A stretch of DNA of 42,345 nucleotides from Cruorifilaria tuberocauda (lineage: Eukaryota > Nematoda > Chromadorea > Rhabditida > Onchocercidae), in the NCBI GenBank assembly GCA_013365365.1, contig JABVXU010000460.1, positions 1-42,345 on the forward strand, written 5' to 3'. Within the stretch, counting starts at the first letter, position 1; every line of letters begins with the position of its first letter. Of this stretch, positions 1 to 11,996 are shown one piece after another. A program made the translations under genes and the position numbers. The notes beneath the pieces were generated by a model. The model did not search any database, had not been told where the DNA came from, and saw only the letters and a list, made by a program, of their open reading frames with translations.

Positions 1-752
1 AATAATGATACCAGCTGATAAACATTTGAAATTGAAAATTAGATTTTGCATTGAACTTAACTTATACTTCACTTATATAAATTTTATACTTTTACTTAGA
101 GATTCACATGGATATCTTGCAGAATTCTGCTTACAAATAACAAACAGTACCTCTAATAATTAAATCTTTTCAATTTTTCTGAAAAATGAAGTCCTTAAAT
201 TAAGATGGCAATGAAGTTATATCTACCTGTCTTTCTTATAAAATTATTTTAAAAATCAAAATAAAAATTATTAGTTGAGAAGAGATACAAAAACAACCTA
301 AATTTTCATATTTCAATGATGAATTTGAAAACATTTACCAAAGTGACAGATAGAAATTCAACTTTTCTGGTGAACTAAATACTCCAAAATTGATTAAAAA
401 ATTTCGATTTCCATCAGGGAAGAATAATGTATTTCAGTATTTCTAGAGCTCATTAAGAAAAAAGAATGAATAAATTAGCTAACAATTAATTATCCCAATT
501 TTTTCTCATACATTTCAGATTGGTTTCTTACCAGATTATCTTTTTTAACACTTATATTAAATTGAATATATGAATGCAAAGTGTAAATATAATAAAAGTA
601 TGCAATTTTGAAAATTTGTTCAAGTAACTCTGTTTAGCTAAATTTAGAAAATAATACTCAAAACTTTAAAATATTAGCTTAATTAAGTATTCAAAATTTT
701 TATAAGAAAATATAAAAAGTGAAGGAAAGGTAGCATCATTATTACAACTTAC

Positions 753-842
753 CAACTCGCCGCAAATTTTTGATAGATTGATGAAGAGTAATATAATAAG
801 CAGGAAGAAATAATCATTAATAGTTGTTGTAGCAGTAATCAT
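753..842 (-). CDS. First exon (partial gene) encoding a signal peptide
   Basis: Thirty codons run from an ATG to a strong splice donor (TTG|gtaagt, phase 0). The encoded N-terminus has a short polar start, MITATTTINDY, followed by a hydrophobic run FFLLIILLFINLS and then KICGEL, which is a typical signal-peptide layout with possible cleavage near the Cys. The rest of the gene must lie to the left. I found no convincing second exon in bases 1-750; a weak candidate begins at 152 (acceptor attattag, short open frame), but it is too small to trust. The product is therefore probably a secreted or membrane protein of unknown family. It continues the run of minus-strand genes. Seen: the open frame and donor. 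Inferred: the signal peptide and that it is a real exon. Confidence 0.45.
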
Positions 843-1071
843 TATTATTCAAATTAGAAAATTTTCTTAATCAAAAAAACGCAATTAATTAATTAATTAA
901 TTACAAAAATATTTTCAAAATAAAAAAAAAAGAAACGAAATAGTTTCGCTTTATTTTTTTTTTCAGCAATAAATATATTTCGATATGCTAGCAATAAAAT
1001 CCATTACTGATTAAATTAAAGATGAAGTAATTGTTGATTGGAGTAAAATTTTAGATATGAAATAAAGTTGT

Positions 1072-1094
1072 GAGAGAGAGAGAGAGAGAGAGAG
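1072..1094. repeat. (GA)n microsatellite
   Basis: About eleven uninterrupted GA dinucleotides, the longest clean dinucleotide tract seen in the window outside TA-rich stretches. Confidence 0.9.
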
Positions 1095-1124
1095 GAATTG
1101 TTGAACATTGATATTTGAATGAAT

Positions 1125-1152
1125 ATTCATTCATTCATTCATTCATTCATTC
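1125..1152. repeat. (ATTC)n microsatellite
   Basis: About seven tandem ATTC tetranucleotides, immediately left of the CRE-like palindrome. Confidence 0.9.
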
Positions 1153-1157
1153 ACTTT

Positions 1158-1165
1158 TGACGTCA
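1158..1165. promoter_or_regulatory. Perfect CRE-like palindrome TGACGTCA
   Basis: The full 8-bp consensus for CREB/ATF-type bZIP factors is present, inside a wider imperfect inverted repeat (CACTT ... AAGTG). It lies about 315 bp upstream of the leftward signal-peptide exon, a plausible promoter position. Whether any factor binds it is inference. Confidence 0.3.
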
Positions 1166-1960
1166 CATAAGTGGACAGTGAGAAATTTGATAAAACAGGA
1201 TTTTTTCATCTTTAAACATGAATCATTCTAATTTATTCTTGTAAATTAACTATCAGTAAAAACAAACAACTGTTAATCTGAGATGTTACAGATAATTTTA
1301 ACATATAAACATATACAAACATATACGAATTCATACAACACACATACACACATGCATATAATAACAATTCTTATATTCAAGTTAATTAAAAGCTTACAAA
1401 ATGAAAGTGGTAGAATTACAAGGTGTTTTACAAACTGGTTTTACAGTTCTAGTTTTTTTTTTCCTTTTTCTTTTGATTCTTTTCTAAAACTTTTTCAAAT
1501 TATTCGATGAGAACAAAATTGTTATAGAATGCTGCATAAATCGTTCCTAAAAAAATTTGATAAGAAGCATAGTATGAATCATTTTCATTTCTTACAAAAG
1601 GAAATGAAAGAAATTTGAAATTTGACTAATCATTGAAATATTTTATTAAATTCAACGATATTGAATAGCTTGAAAGATTTTATGTATATTGAATCATATC
1701 ACTTTGTAGTATTTATATTCTGTATATAACGTATGTTGTATGTAAATGCATTAAATGAAATGTAAGATGAGGTTATATTATTCAAGAAAATATATAAATT
1801 TGCGTGAAACTTTTATTAATATGCTTCGTTTATGACTAATTAAAATTTGAAAAAAAATGCTAAAATTTGAAAAATCTTCTTTTAGGCTCAAGAAAAATTC
1901 CGAATTTTTCTGTAAATTATATTATAATATTATGTAGTGCAAAGATATCATTGAATTTAT

Positions 1961-4900
1961 TCACATCACTACTGATGGTACCATATGAAATATCGTTGGA
2001 AACAATTCCAAAATTTCGGTATAAACAGTCTTCTGTAAATTTTCTGGTAGGACGAAATTCACGTTGAAATGAGTTGTCGCTGTTGGAGGACCACCACCAG
2101 CTGTTGAGCTACCTGGACATGCTTCCATCATAAATCCTTTCACACATTTGAAAATTAGCTCAGCTCGCTTCGTACACCAATTCGGAGTCATGTGCTATAA
2201 TGTGATTTCATTTTAAAAATGGTGCTGAAATTTGATTAGAATGAAGTTCGAGAAGGGAAAATTCAATCAGCATGGATGTAAATGTTCGACGGATAAATTA
2301 ATAATATGATGATTCAAAAAGAAATGTATTTTTAACCTAAATTGCTTCATTCAAGAGAGAGAATTAATCAAAAACTTATAATACACAATTAGAATTCCTG
2401 TCTGATTTCAAAAAACATTGAGAATTCTTGAAAATTCTGCCAATTTATATGAAAAAATTCCAATTCTCGAAATTATTACCTCCTTTGCTTTTTCGATGAG
2501 CAATAGGGGTATGGTGAATGTAGTCACACCACATTTAGCCGATAACCGGATAACGTTTCGTAAAGCATTGATACACGGATGCCTTAAGAAAAAACTTAAT
2601 ATATTTTGAATATTATGAAAAGTTTGGCCTATTAAATCTTCAAAATATTTATAGATATGAGAATACTATCTATAAGCTTGATAAAAGTGCTGTAAAAAAA
2701 ATTAAACGTCTGCAGATCTTTCAAAAAAGATATATCTGCAATATATATTAACAAGCAAAATATATTAAAAAACAGAAAAAATTGACCGAAATATATAGCA
2801 ACATTCCAAATTATTAAAAGAATGAGATTTATGATTAATCGAGAAAAAAAAAAGATTTTGCAAATAAAACGATGTTTGCTTACCTGCTGGAAATTTCATC
2901 GTCTTCCAATGATTTATCCACAACCAAATGATAAATAACCTAAAGTTCATTGCACAATTTATGATTTCTTCAAATGTCACAAATTTACTTCAATTTTTGT
3001 AAATTTTATAGCCTAGATGCCTATAGCAAAATTGAAAACTGGAAAAAGCTAATTTTTTTTGTTTAGCTAAAGAGATAAACATTAAAAGTGTTCAAAAATG
3101 ATTTATGAAGCAAACCTGAATTGAAGAAAGATTGGAATGCCGAGTGACATATAAACTACCAACTGGAAGTAGTGACTCATCATCATCAGCATTATTATCA
3201 TTTGTTTCACGATGAATATCTCTTTTTGCTTTCGAAATCTGAGAGAAAAATATAACCGAAAAAATAAAATTGCTTGAAAAATCAGGTTAATGAAAATTGT
3301 ACGTATACTTGTGCTTGCACTTATGGTGTAATTTCTGAAAATGCGTCTTTCGATATTTATATCCATTTTATCTAACCCACTATTGGATTTTATTGATGTG
3401 CATTAGTTTACTTTATACAGTGTTTCATACTTTTCTACTTCGTCGGACAGCAACCAGCGTACATGCTGTTTTAGATGATTTAACTTCAAAAGTATTTGAG
3501 ATATTAATGACAAATCTTTTAGCGATCAAACATGATACTTACAGACTATTTCAAGTAGTAACTCAAAAATTACGATTATGATATAAAGTATCGAGTTCTG
3601 TAAAACTAATCAACATTTTTTAGATACCCGAATCAAAATAAACTAATTTAATTTTTGTTTCAAACGCAACTAAAATATGATAATTTAAAAAATGAAATAG
3701 CTCGGCACACAAAATAATGTATCAGAATAAAAATGATAAATGGCAATTGAAGATATAAAATATATAATTCTACAGCAAACAACATTCGATAATTTTGAAG
3801 CACTAAAAAGTAAACCATATTGTGTGGTTAACAGTAAATATTAAAAAGATGTGGAATAAATTTACCAATGGTATCAGTTGCTTTAATTGATCCTCAAGTG
3901 ATTCAAAATGAAGTTCGGTAGAATGTTCGCATAGTCTAGAGAAATCTGAAATTTCTTACAATTACTGAACTATCAACCAATTTTACACAGTTCTTAGAAC
4001 AACAGAGAAAATTTGTTCAAAATTTATCTTGTTTTATTATCAAGTATAACAAGACCACAGTGATATACTATTTCGTATATAAATGGGCCGCAAGGTATCC
4101 AAATCAAATGCGATTCTGAAAATACATAAATGTGACCTGTTCGTTCATTGATATGGAACATGGGATCTCTTTCTACAAGAAGCACTAGGCCACTTAAATT
4201 TCTACCATATAAAGTAAGATTCATCTGTAACCGTCGTGTAGCGGAAGCATCATCCTCAAACAATACAGGAGGTTGACACAGATTTGTCAAAGAAGGAGAA
4301 ATTAATAACCGAGCGTTGTGCATTGTTTTTAATTGGGCACCTAAAACATTCGAAATTTGATTCCAACCAGTATATTTGAATATTTAAAAAGCGGTATGAT
4401 CTTTTATGTATGATAAAAATAATGTAATTTGAAACAATAAGCTACTTAAGCAGTAGCATTCTTCTTGGAAACTGCAAAAATATTTCAATCAATTGTACAA
4501 GGCAACTTAATCATTAAGCATTAACCCCCAGAATAAAATAGATGCTGCCCTATGTTCGAGAACATTATTAGTATGATGTTAAAGAGAATAAAAAAGAAAC
4601 TTTAATGAATACAGGCCATAAAGAAGAAATTTTTAAGAATAATGAGAAAATTACCTAGATATATTGTGAAACTTTCATCTAATGAGAAGCTAGTCTGTAT
4701 CTTGCTTGCATCGAAATTTGAAATTGTTGATAGAGATCTAAATAAGTTAAATTTTAACACAAAAAGGATCAAATAAAGACATATACTGATCAAATCATTG
4801 TAAATCATTGATATACACATCCTATATTTTCACTCTTACTTAGTTAAAAATTCTCGAAAGATTAAGTTAACATACGATACGTAATAAAATACTTCAATTA

Positions 4901-6819
4901 ACTTTTCAAGGAAAGGTATAAATAATCTCCATTTAGCTTTTGATCAATGTCATCAATTCATTATTATTATCACGTACAATTTACTGGAATTTCAAAATAC
5001 TTCACTGTTTTTAAATAGTAACACTTCGATCAAACTTTCATCTGTTATTCAAAATATTAGAAAATTCAATCAATGTTTAGTATCTTGACGCGCAGTGTTT
5101 ATCAAAGCAATAATCTAAACAAAACTTGTTGAAAAACTAATTTTACACCGATAAGGGAAAAAATATGACGATATATACCTTTTGATTGGAGCTGCACCAC
5201 TAGATAGGACAGCTTCTGCTCCAGCCGGGAATTCATCACGCTCATACAAACTTTTGATCAAATTTCGATAAAATTTACGCTGGCACGATGTCAAGGTACG
5301 AATTTGCTGGGCATAATTATTGCTGATTTCCTATGACTGCTTCTTTCAAGTAAATTCTAATTATTTATGAGGCAGTTTTGATAAACGAATATTTTCCGCT
5401 TTCCTCACTGACCTTACACACTTCTTAAAATTAAATGTCTAAAACTGTCTTGAGATCTCAAGTCGATATGGGACTAGGTCCCGAAAAAGACTCGACCATT
5501 CGATTGGCAATACAACTACAACCTATCGCTGGAAATTGCCATGAAATTATCGATGTCGCCGTTTAAAAAGCTTGACTAAAGGGGAATATAGCAAATAGCA
5601 ATAAAAATATTAGTTGTTATAGGAAATTCTAACTCGTATCTGCTCATTTAAGCGGCTCAAATGCTGTCCATTTTCGGGTATAACTTGATCATCTTTTGTG
5701 ACACTAGCGTTCACTGCTTGTTCGCATTTAAGACACATCCGATCAAGCTCGAAATCTCGAGCACGTATCAAGGACGACATCTTAAAAATGCAAATCAAGA
5801 AATAGAACCGATATCCATAAACTCAGTGCATGAAAATTAAAAAATGATTAGATGGAAAAAGTAATTGGTATTTGAATTTCTCAATTCATTTCCAAATTTA
5901 GCAATTTAAAATATGCATACCTCATCTTCCATTTTTCTTTCCCATGCAATGATTATCTTCAGTCGTTCGGGTGACAAATTTTGCATGATAAACTGAAATT
6001 GATCAGCGAACTGAAGAGTTTCACACGTTTTCGTACCGCTTGTTGTCTGAAACTACATATTAGTGTAAATAATTGTCTTTATAAATTATAGTGGAAAACC
6101 TGGAGACCAACTAAAGTATCACAAAAAAATATCGAATTTGTTAAACGTGTGCAAAACAGAAAATTATTCTGATCTAAAAACAAAGACTTTCTTAACAACC
6201 AATAATATTGTTATAAGATTTGGAGAAAAAAGGAAACAGATATAAAACTTTAAAGCAATAATTACAGGCTCAGGAAATTGTTCAACATAAGGTGGATCAC
6301 TTGCACCATCTGTTTCATTTAGAAATTCGTTGATAATGGAATCACCTATTTCCGTTTCATACTTCCATGTCTCCTCATCAATAAACCGATGGAATGCATC
6401 CGCAATATCTACAGTTCCATAAATATTGAACAATATTTTAAAAATAATAAAAATTATTTTAAACCGATAAGAAGTATTACTTTATAACTCTTTCTTAAAA
6501 ATATCATTACTAGAAACTATACATTTAATGAAACAAATAATTGCAATGCAGAAATTATATATGCATATTTCCTCCACTTTTTATTAAAAATATTAACTAT
6601 ATCCGATTTAAATAGATAAAAGTCCTAACCTTTGTAAAACAATGGTAGAACGTTATTTTTCACATATATATGAGATATTATCTCATCGATTGGATGTTCA
6701 TCAGTAAGCGGAATTTCGGCATCATATGAAACTTTCTGCTCTAACGTTTTATATTTCGCCGTATATTCGAATGTCCTCATTTTCCTAATGCCATTCTTCC
6801 ATGTTTCGTCAGAAATCAT
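1961..6819 (-). CDS. FERRY3: FERRY endosomal Rab5 effector complex subunit 3 (C12orf4 family)
   Basis: Ortholog of human FERRY3/C12orf4, a subunit of the five-protein FERRY complex that links mRNAs to early endosomes through Rab5. I assign exons 6630-6819, 6266-6408, 5921-6046, 5634-5780, 5179-5306, 4655-4737, 4137-4340, 3866-3945, 3116-3238, 2884-2939, 2480-2582 and 1961-2194; all phases agree and give about 538 residues against 552 in human. Family blocks are clear: DESFTIYLGAQLKTMHNARL, LSGLVLLVERD, CEHSTELHFESLEDQL, LYVTRHSNL, and the C-terminal signature RAELIFKCVKGFMME. One short exon is probably missing between 3238 and 3866. The region 3413-3480 is open in two frames and could supply it, but I could not settle its borders. 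The start is the first in-frame ATG. An AATAAA on the minus strand overlaps the stop codon (1956-1961). The family call is firm; the molecular role is carried over from the human complex. Confidence 0.9.
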
Positions 6820-8683
6820 CGTCCAAAATAATAAATGAAAAATTAACAAATATATGCTCGAATAATTCGATCAGATCTATATTATTTCAAACGTCACAAC
6901 TTTCATTTTATGAAGTCATCAACTGAACTTTAATTAATTTATTGCTATAAACATTTTTTCCTCGAAGAGTAGTCCAACATATCATTCATAACTTTATATA
7001 GCGTTTTTCAGCTTAAAATAAAGAATTCCTCAGTATTAGTCGACAGGGCAAATTGTTTAAAATTTCATTTAGGAAAAAAAACGACACAACACAATAAGAA
7101 AGGAAAAAGGAATAAAATTGACAAGAGAAAGATTCAAATTTTCCCGAAATAATTTTGTCTGTAAAAAGTGTCAACATTCGAGACGCGAACAAAGACACAT
7201 ATATTATCCTTATTTAAAGAATTCTCATTTAACAGTAACATAGCAAAAGGTAACACTTAAAGTAACTTACTGTGCTATATTTGCAGGAGGAGAAACATGA
7301 GAAATTTAGATCTTCCTTACAAATAAAAGTTAGGCAATATCAGTCGGTTAATAATCATTAATTAAATTCCGTAGCCAATATCATATTTGCGAGCTTCGTC
7401 TTACAGTTACAAAAAATAATAAGCAAGCAGAAAAAAGTAGAATAAAATTAATGAAAAAATCAGGACCGTTAATTCGGTCTAAATAAATAAATTACTGAAA
7501 ATGATTAAAACATGATAAAATGAAGCACACAAGTATTATACTGACTAAATAATAAATATAAACAAATGGTGTAATTTAAAAATATTCACATGAAAATTGC
7601 AATTTCACTGCAAAATATATTATTCCTGTTATAAAACGTAAAATGAGTATTTTTGAAGTAGTTGTTACTGCATGTCTCAATTACTCGGGATACGTAAACC
7701 GTAAAGCATAATAATACATAATGATTAAAGAATAATACACTAATATCAAGCAAAGATATTAAGCATCTTATAATTCAATTAAAAAATTTGGTGTTAGATT
7801 ACTTAAAAATCTACCAAAAATTATTCCATTGCCAATTATCGAGAGGCACTTGACATTCTTGAAACATAAAATACTCTGCAGAATATTACTGGTATCTTAT
7901 TTTCGTCAGTACACATGACCAAGCTTTTCGCTTCCTGGATATTTGGTTGATTTTAATTGAAAAAAAGCTGCAACCCATATATGTATACTTATAATTCAGA
8001 GTCAATCTATATAAATATATATATACATATATATACATATCAAATATATATGTGTATATATCTGACAATATCTGTAATAATTCCAATGTTCAGCAATAAA
8101 TATATAATTTCCGCATATTGATCAAAAAATATCTCTAGTGGTTTCTATAAGCAATTCTATCAAAAAACAAATGGCGTTTTAAAATTTAAACAAAAGCATT
8201 AAAAACAGATAAAGTGAAATAAATCAATCTTGAAAATAACAGGAAAGATTGAAAAAATTGATAAAATGAAATGAATTAATGTTGGGAATGACTAGACAAT
8301 CTAATAATTGAGAATTTTCAGAATATAACATATTCGAAGTTGAACATCGAGAATTCGTTCACACGCATCCATTTCTACTCTTTCTTCGCTTTTAAAGTAC
8401 ATTTGTCTGTAAATCGTCTGAAAATCAAAATTTTAAGACGACGAAAAATGTGACCGTGATGTTATCATGTGACGAATTGAAAATTAATGATTGTCAAAAT
8501 TACTGATTACTGAATTACAGTGCATGTAAGACTGTTAAATAATTTAATTTAAAATGAAAATGTGTAACATTCGATATACACCCAAGGAAAGCCAAATATT
8601 CTTTTTTAATACCTAGTTTAAACTATCACAAACGGTCGTAAAAACTGCTATGTTATCTTCCTTTCAAAAATTATAAGGAGAGG
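6820..8683. other. Gene-less interval between ABHD12-like gene and FERRY3
   Basis: AT-rich spacer of about 1.9 kb, including a TA-rich low-complexity stretch near 7990-8065. The only coding-like sequence is a 33-residue minus-strand frame at 8301-8402 behind a fair splice acceptor (gatttacag). I could not join it to either neighbour. The spacer presumably holds the ABHD12-like 3' UTR and the FERRY3 promoter. Confidence 0.55.
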
Positions 8684-11072
8684 TTACGTCAGAATTTTAG
8701 GTAGCTCCTTAGCAAGATAGATGGATACGTGACGAAATTTGCGGCTTGCATCGAATTCCTCGAGCGTTACATCACGATTCGCAGTCAGTGCACTGTCACG
8801 CAATTTACGAGCTAACTGTAGTGGTATAATGTGGTCATCTTCGGCATGTAATATTAGTACTGGACAATTTACCCTATAACGAATATCTCAACTAAAGTAT
8901 GACATAAATCATTTGGTGAAATGTTTAATGAAACAGATCGCCTAATGTAACTAAGTAAACGCTTTCCAAAATTTAACTTTTTTCTCGATAAGTGCAAGAG
9001 TTTGCTTATTTCTTGTTTCTTTGAAATTTTTAGTATTGGATAATCAACTTGTCTGCGTGACATTTCAATTTAATGATATGCTCAAATTTTTAATTTTTTT
9101 TGTGAAATATACTCAAATTAATTATATTTCGATAAATCATACTTTGTGATACGATAATCAGTGTTCATATCCAAACCGGATCTTTCTAATGATTCCAAAA
9201 CCATTTTTTTAAACCATGGCAACCAACGGAATGGTATTGCATATGGATGATGGGCAACAACATCAACAAGATTATTGAAAGGTGATTCCAGAATCAAACC
9301 AGCTGGCGGTAAATCTCTTTCACTAAATTCCATTGCAGCTGCCGTAGCAATTCTAAAATAAATTAAGAATTATAAGATACTAAATTAAATCAATTCAAAG
9401 TAATAATAACTTACATTAAAGAATACGAACTGCACAGCTTAAATCATAAATCACACCAATTGCATGTATTGATTAATGATATGAAATGATCATACGATAA
9501 CCTAAATAGTGATTAAAGGAAATTTACTTGTGTCAACAAATAATAATAAAGTGCTTTCGATTCAATCTTATTTTTGGGAAGGAAAGGACGACTTCGATCG
9601 AGAAAACTGTAAGCTGTTTATTTTTCTATCAGAAAGTTCCCGCGAAAAATTTTTCTTAAGAGATCAAACTAGGGAAAATCAAAATGAACTCTATAAACGA
9701 TATTTTAAATTAACAAATATTCGCATCAATTGATGGAAAATGTTAAAATTGGATCTCAAAATTCCAACCGAGTAATCAATTAGAATAATGGATGGATTTT
9801 GATGAATGATTTTCAAACCTTGTTGAGTAATCTGTTGGAATAATACACAAAACATACGCAGATCCTATTGAATGTCCCCACAGATATATGTTACTTGACT
9901 TAGAATGACTTCTTGCATAGCGAAATATTTCCTTTGCATCCTCAATTAAGCCATTTTCACTTGGTGAACCACTCGAGTCGCCATATCCTGCAGGTATTAC
10001 TTACTTTAGATAACTTGAAAATTTTTATACAAGCAATAGAAATTATTTGAGAAAAAGGAAATTTTACGGATATCCTCATTGTAAAAATCGAATGATGACG
10101 AATTTAAAATCTTAATCTTTATACAGATGTTTAATGAGAAAAAAAGAAAGATCTACCACGGTAATCCAAAGCTAACACGTGAAAACCCATATCAACCAAT
10201 AAATTATACAATCCGCAACGATTTGATTGTGATCTGCAAAATGACTGTAATATAAAAAGTTGGACAGTGATTTTAACTACTAAACTGCAATTCAATTGAA
10301 AAAAAGATGCGAACCGATCAAAAGAATTGCCATGCAAATAGACAATTACTGGATTATTTGATGTTCCCAGCAGCAATTCCATTTCTCTAGCATTTAACAC
10401 TGAATCTCGATACTTTACGGCAATCTCAGATGGTAATATGTGCCTCAAATATTCATAAATTGCATTATCTTACTGAATCATACAAAATAAATATATTGTG
10501 TTCATACAGAAATTGATGATAAAGTGATTGGACATAAAAGAATAAATATCTAGATTATAGAATCCTCAATTTTGTAGGTCGAAGTTTTACTTTAGCCAAA
10601 AATTATTAGAAATCAATAAATCAATCCCTAACCAACATCCCAATCGTAAGCCATTTTCTCCACTCAAATAAAAATTTCTTCCCAATGAATTAACACCATA
10701 GTACGTTAAATTTGTAAAATTTTGGAATGGCATTCTCACTGAAATCAGTTTTTAATTAATTCAAATGAAAAGTACGAATAGAAAATACATAAAATATTTG
10801 AAGAGATGCTGAAAATGCAGGGATAATTTATAAGAAACTATCTCATGTACTGTGCAATCAGTTACCACAATAACAGAAATCTTTACAGTCCCGCATTAAA
10901 TTGTAATTGATCGTAAATATATTTGGAATATTTTAATCAAAAATGAAAACTAAAACTTACCATAATTGAGGAAAAACATATGCTGTAAATACCATGGAAA
11001 AAAATAGACAAAAACAGGAATCAAGAAATATAACGAAAGAGGCAATAAACCGACTATGTACCAACGAGCCAT
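8684..11072 (-). CDS. ABHD12-like membrane serine hydrolase (lysophosphatidylserine / monoacylglycerol lipase type)
   Basis: Seven exons (10961-11072, 10633-10738, 10315-10443, 10157-10233, 9858-9987, 9143-9352, 8684-8873) join in phase to 317 residues. The order is: an N-terminal membrane segment (about residues 4-30), FLNYVRMPFQ, then an alpha/beta-hydrolase fold with VYLHGNS (oxyanion region), LDYRGYGDSSG, nucleophile elbow GHSIG with Ser181, LILESPFNN, the acid motif HAEDDHIIP (Asp267/268) and His303 in FRHVSIYLAKELP. These match ABHD12, which hydrolyses lysophosphatidylserine and 2-arachidonoylglycerol at the ER/lumenal membrane face. It is shorter than human ABHD12 (398 residues), lacking most of the N-terminal cytosolic part. 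An acceptor ends 4 bases before the ATG, suggesting trans-splicing. ABHD12 versus a close paralog cannot be told apart here; substrate is inferred. Confidence 0.9.
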
Positions 11073-11996
11073 TATTCTAAATAATATTAAGCACTTGTTG
11101 TACTCCTTTTTTCATGCTGATATGTTATTTATTCGTGCAGAAAATTGCTAGCGAAAAGTGAAAAAAAAAAAAGGAACTTTCCGAACATTCTGAAATATAA
11201 ACCAGCTTCCTATTCAAATATTTATTCAACGAAGGATGTACGAGAAATAATCAAATAACAAGCAAAACGGGAAAAATGAAATGGAAAAAAGCAGTTGATC
11301 TTAAGCACCACATCAAATATCACCAGTTTTATCGTTCGATCAATATCAGTATGAATGGTATTCTCATGTGAATTACGGAGTATTCGGCAACCGATAACTA
11401 TTGGAGATAAGAATTGTGCAAAAAACATTTCCATTCGTATATATTGTAAACAAGAATAAATAATTTTATTTAATCAATAAACCGATTCGTGGAATAACCG
11501 CAAAAAAAGGATTTAATAAAAAAGGAGAGAAAACAAAACAAACACTATAAGACAAATAAAACATCGAGCTAATTATAATTTTAGGAGAAATTTTTCATTC
11601 ATTGGAAACCTCACCAATACTAGTTCTAATGAACTACAGGATGACAAATAGGGTAATATTAAAAGTTTAAATTTCAGGTTATGCAGAGACATTTTTATTA
11701 AATAATAAAAGTGTATCTTTCCATAGCTCACGAATCCAGTTAAAACCTTAAAATTTATTTCTTTGCAAAACTTAAATTATAAATATAATTTGAGTGCAAC
11801 AAGAAGAGAAGGAACAGTTCAACCGGACCAAAAATTTTGCCTAATCCGTATTTGAAATTTCATTTCACAGCTGCAGTTTCATTTTACATGAAAGTATATA
11901 ATTACAACAGAACGATTTTTTTTTCCCGTATCGCTATTTCACAAAAAGTATTTTCTACCGCGAAAATATTTTGTTAAATATTTTAATTTCTCATGA
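11073..11996. other. Spacer between CAND1 stop and ABHD12-like start
   Basis: About 0.9 kb of AT-rich DNA between two genes on the same strand. A 70-residue minus-strand frame (11222-11434) is open, but no donor or acceptor links it to the ABHD12-like gene and its sequence recalls no family, so I do not call it a gene. The spacing is long for a nematode operon, though a trans-spliced downstream gene cannot be excluded. Confidence 0.55.

Larger units (their letters stand above)
843..1960. other. Gene-less interval between FERRY3 3' end and the left-edge exon
   Basis: AT-rich spacer with no convincing exon on either strand. It holds a (GA)n tract at about 1072-1094, an (ATTC)n tract at about 1125-1152 and a perfect CRE-like palindrome at 1158-1165. 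It should contain the promoter or trans-splice region of the left-edge gene and the short 3' UTR of FERRY3. Confidence 0.6.

Noticed and set aside
135..152. 18-base micro-exon (RYCLLF) as second exon of the left-edge gene
   Set aside because: The splice sites look fair, but a segment this short occurs easily by chance and cannot be supported without transcripts.
7886..8086. 66-residue frame rich in Tyr and Ile
   Set aside because: It is produced by a TA-rich low-complexity stretch (tatata/tacata).
11222..11434. 70-residue minus-strand frame between CAND1 and the ABHD12-like gene
   Set aside because: No donor or acceptor ties it to a neighbour and the sequence recalls no family. The ABHD12-like gene already has a good start with its own acceptor.
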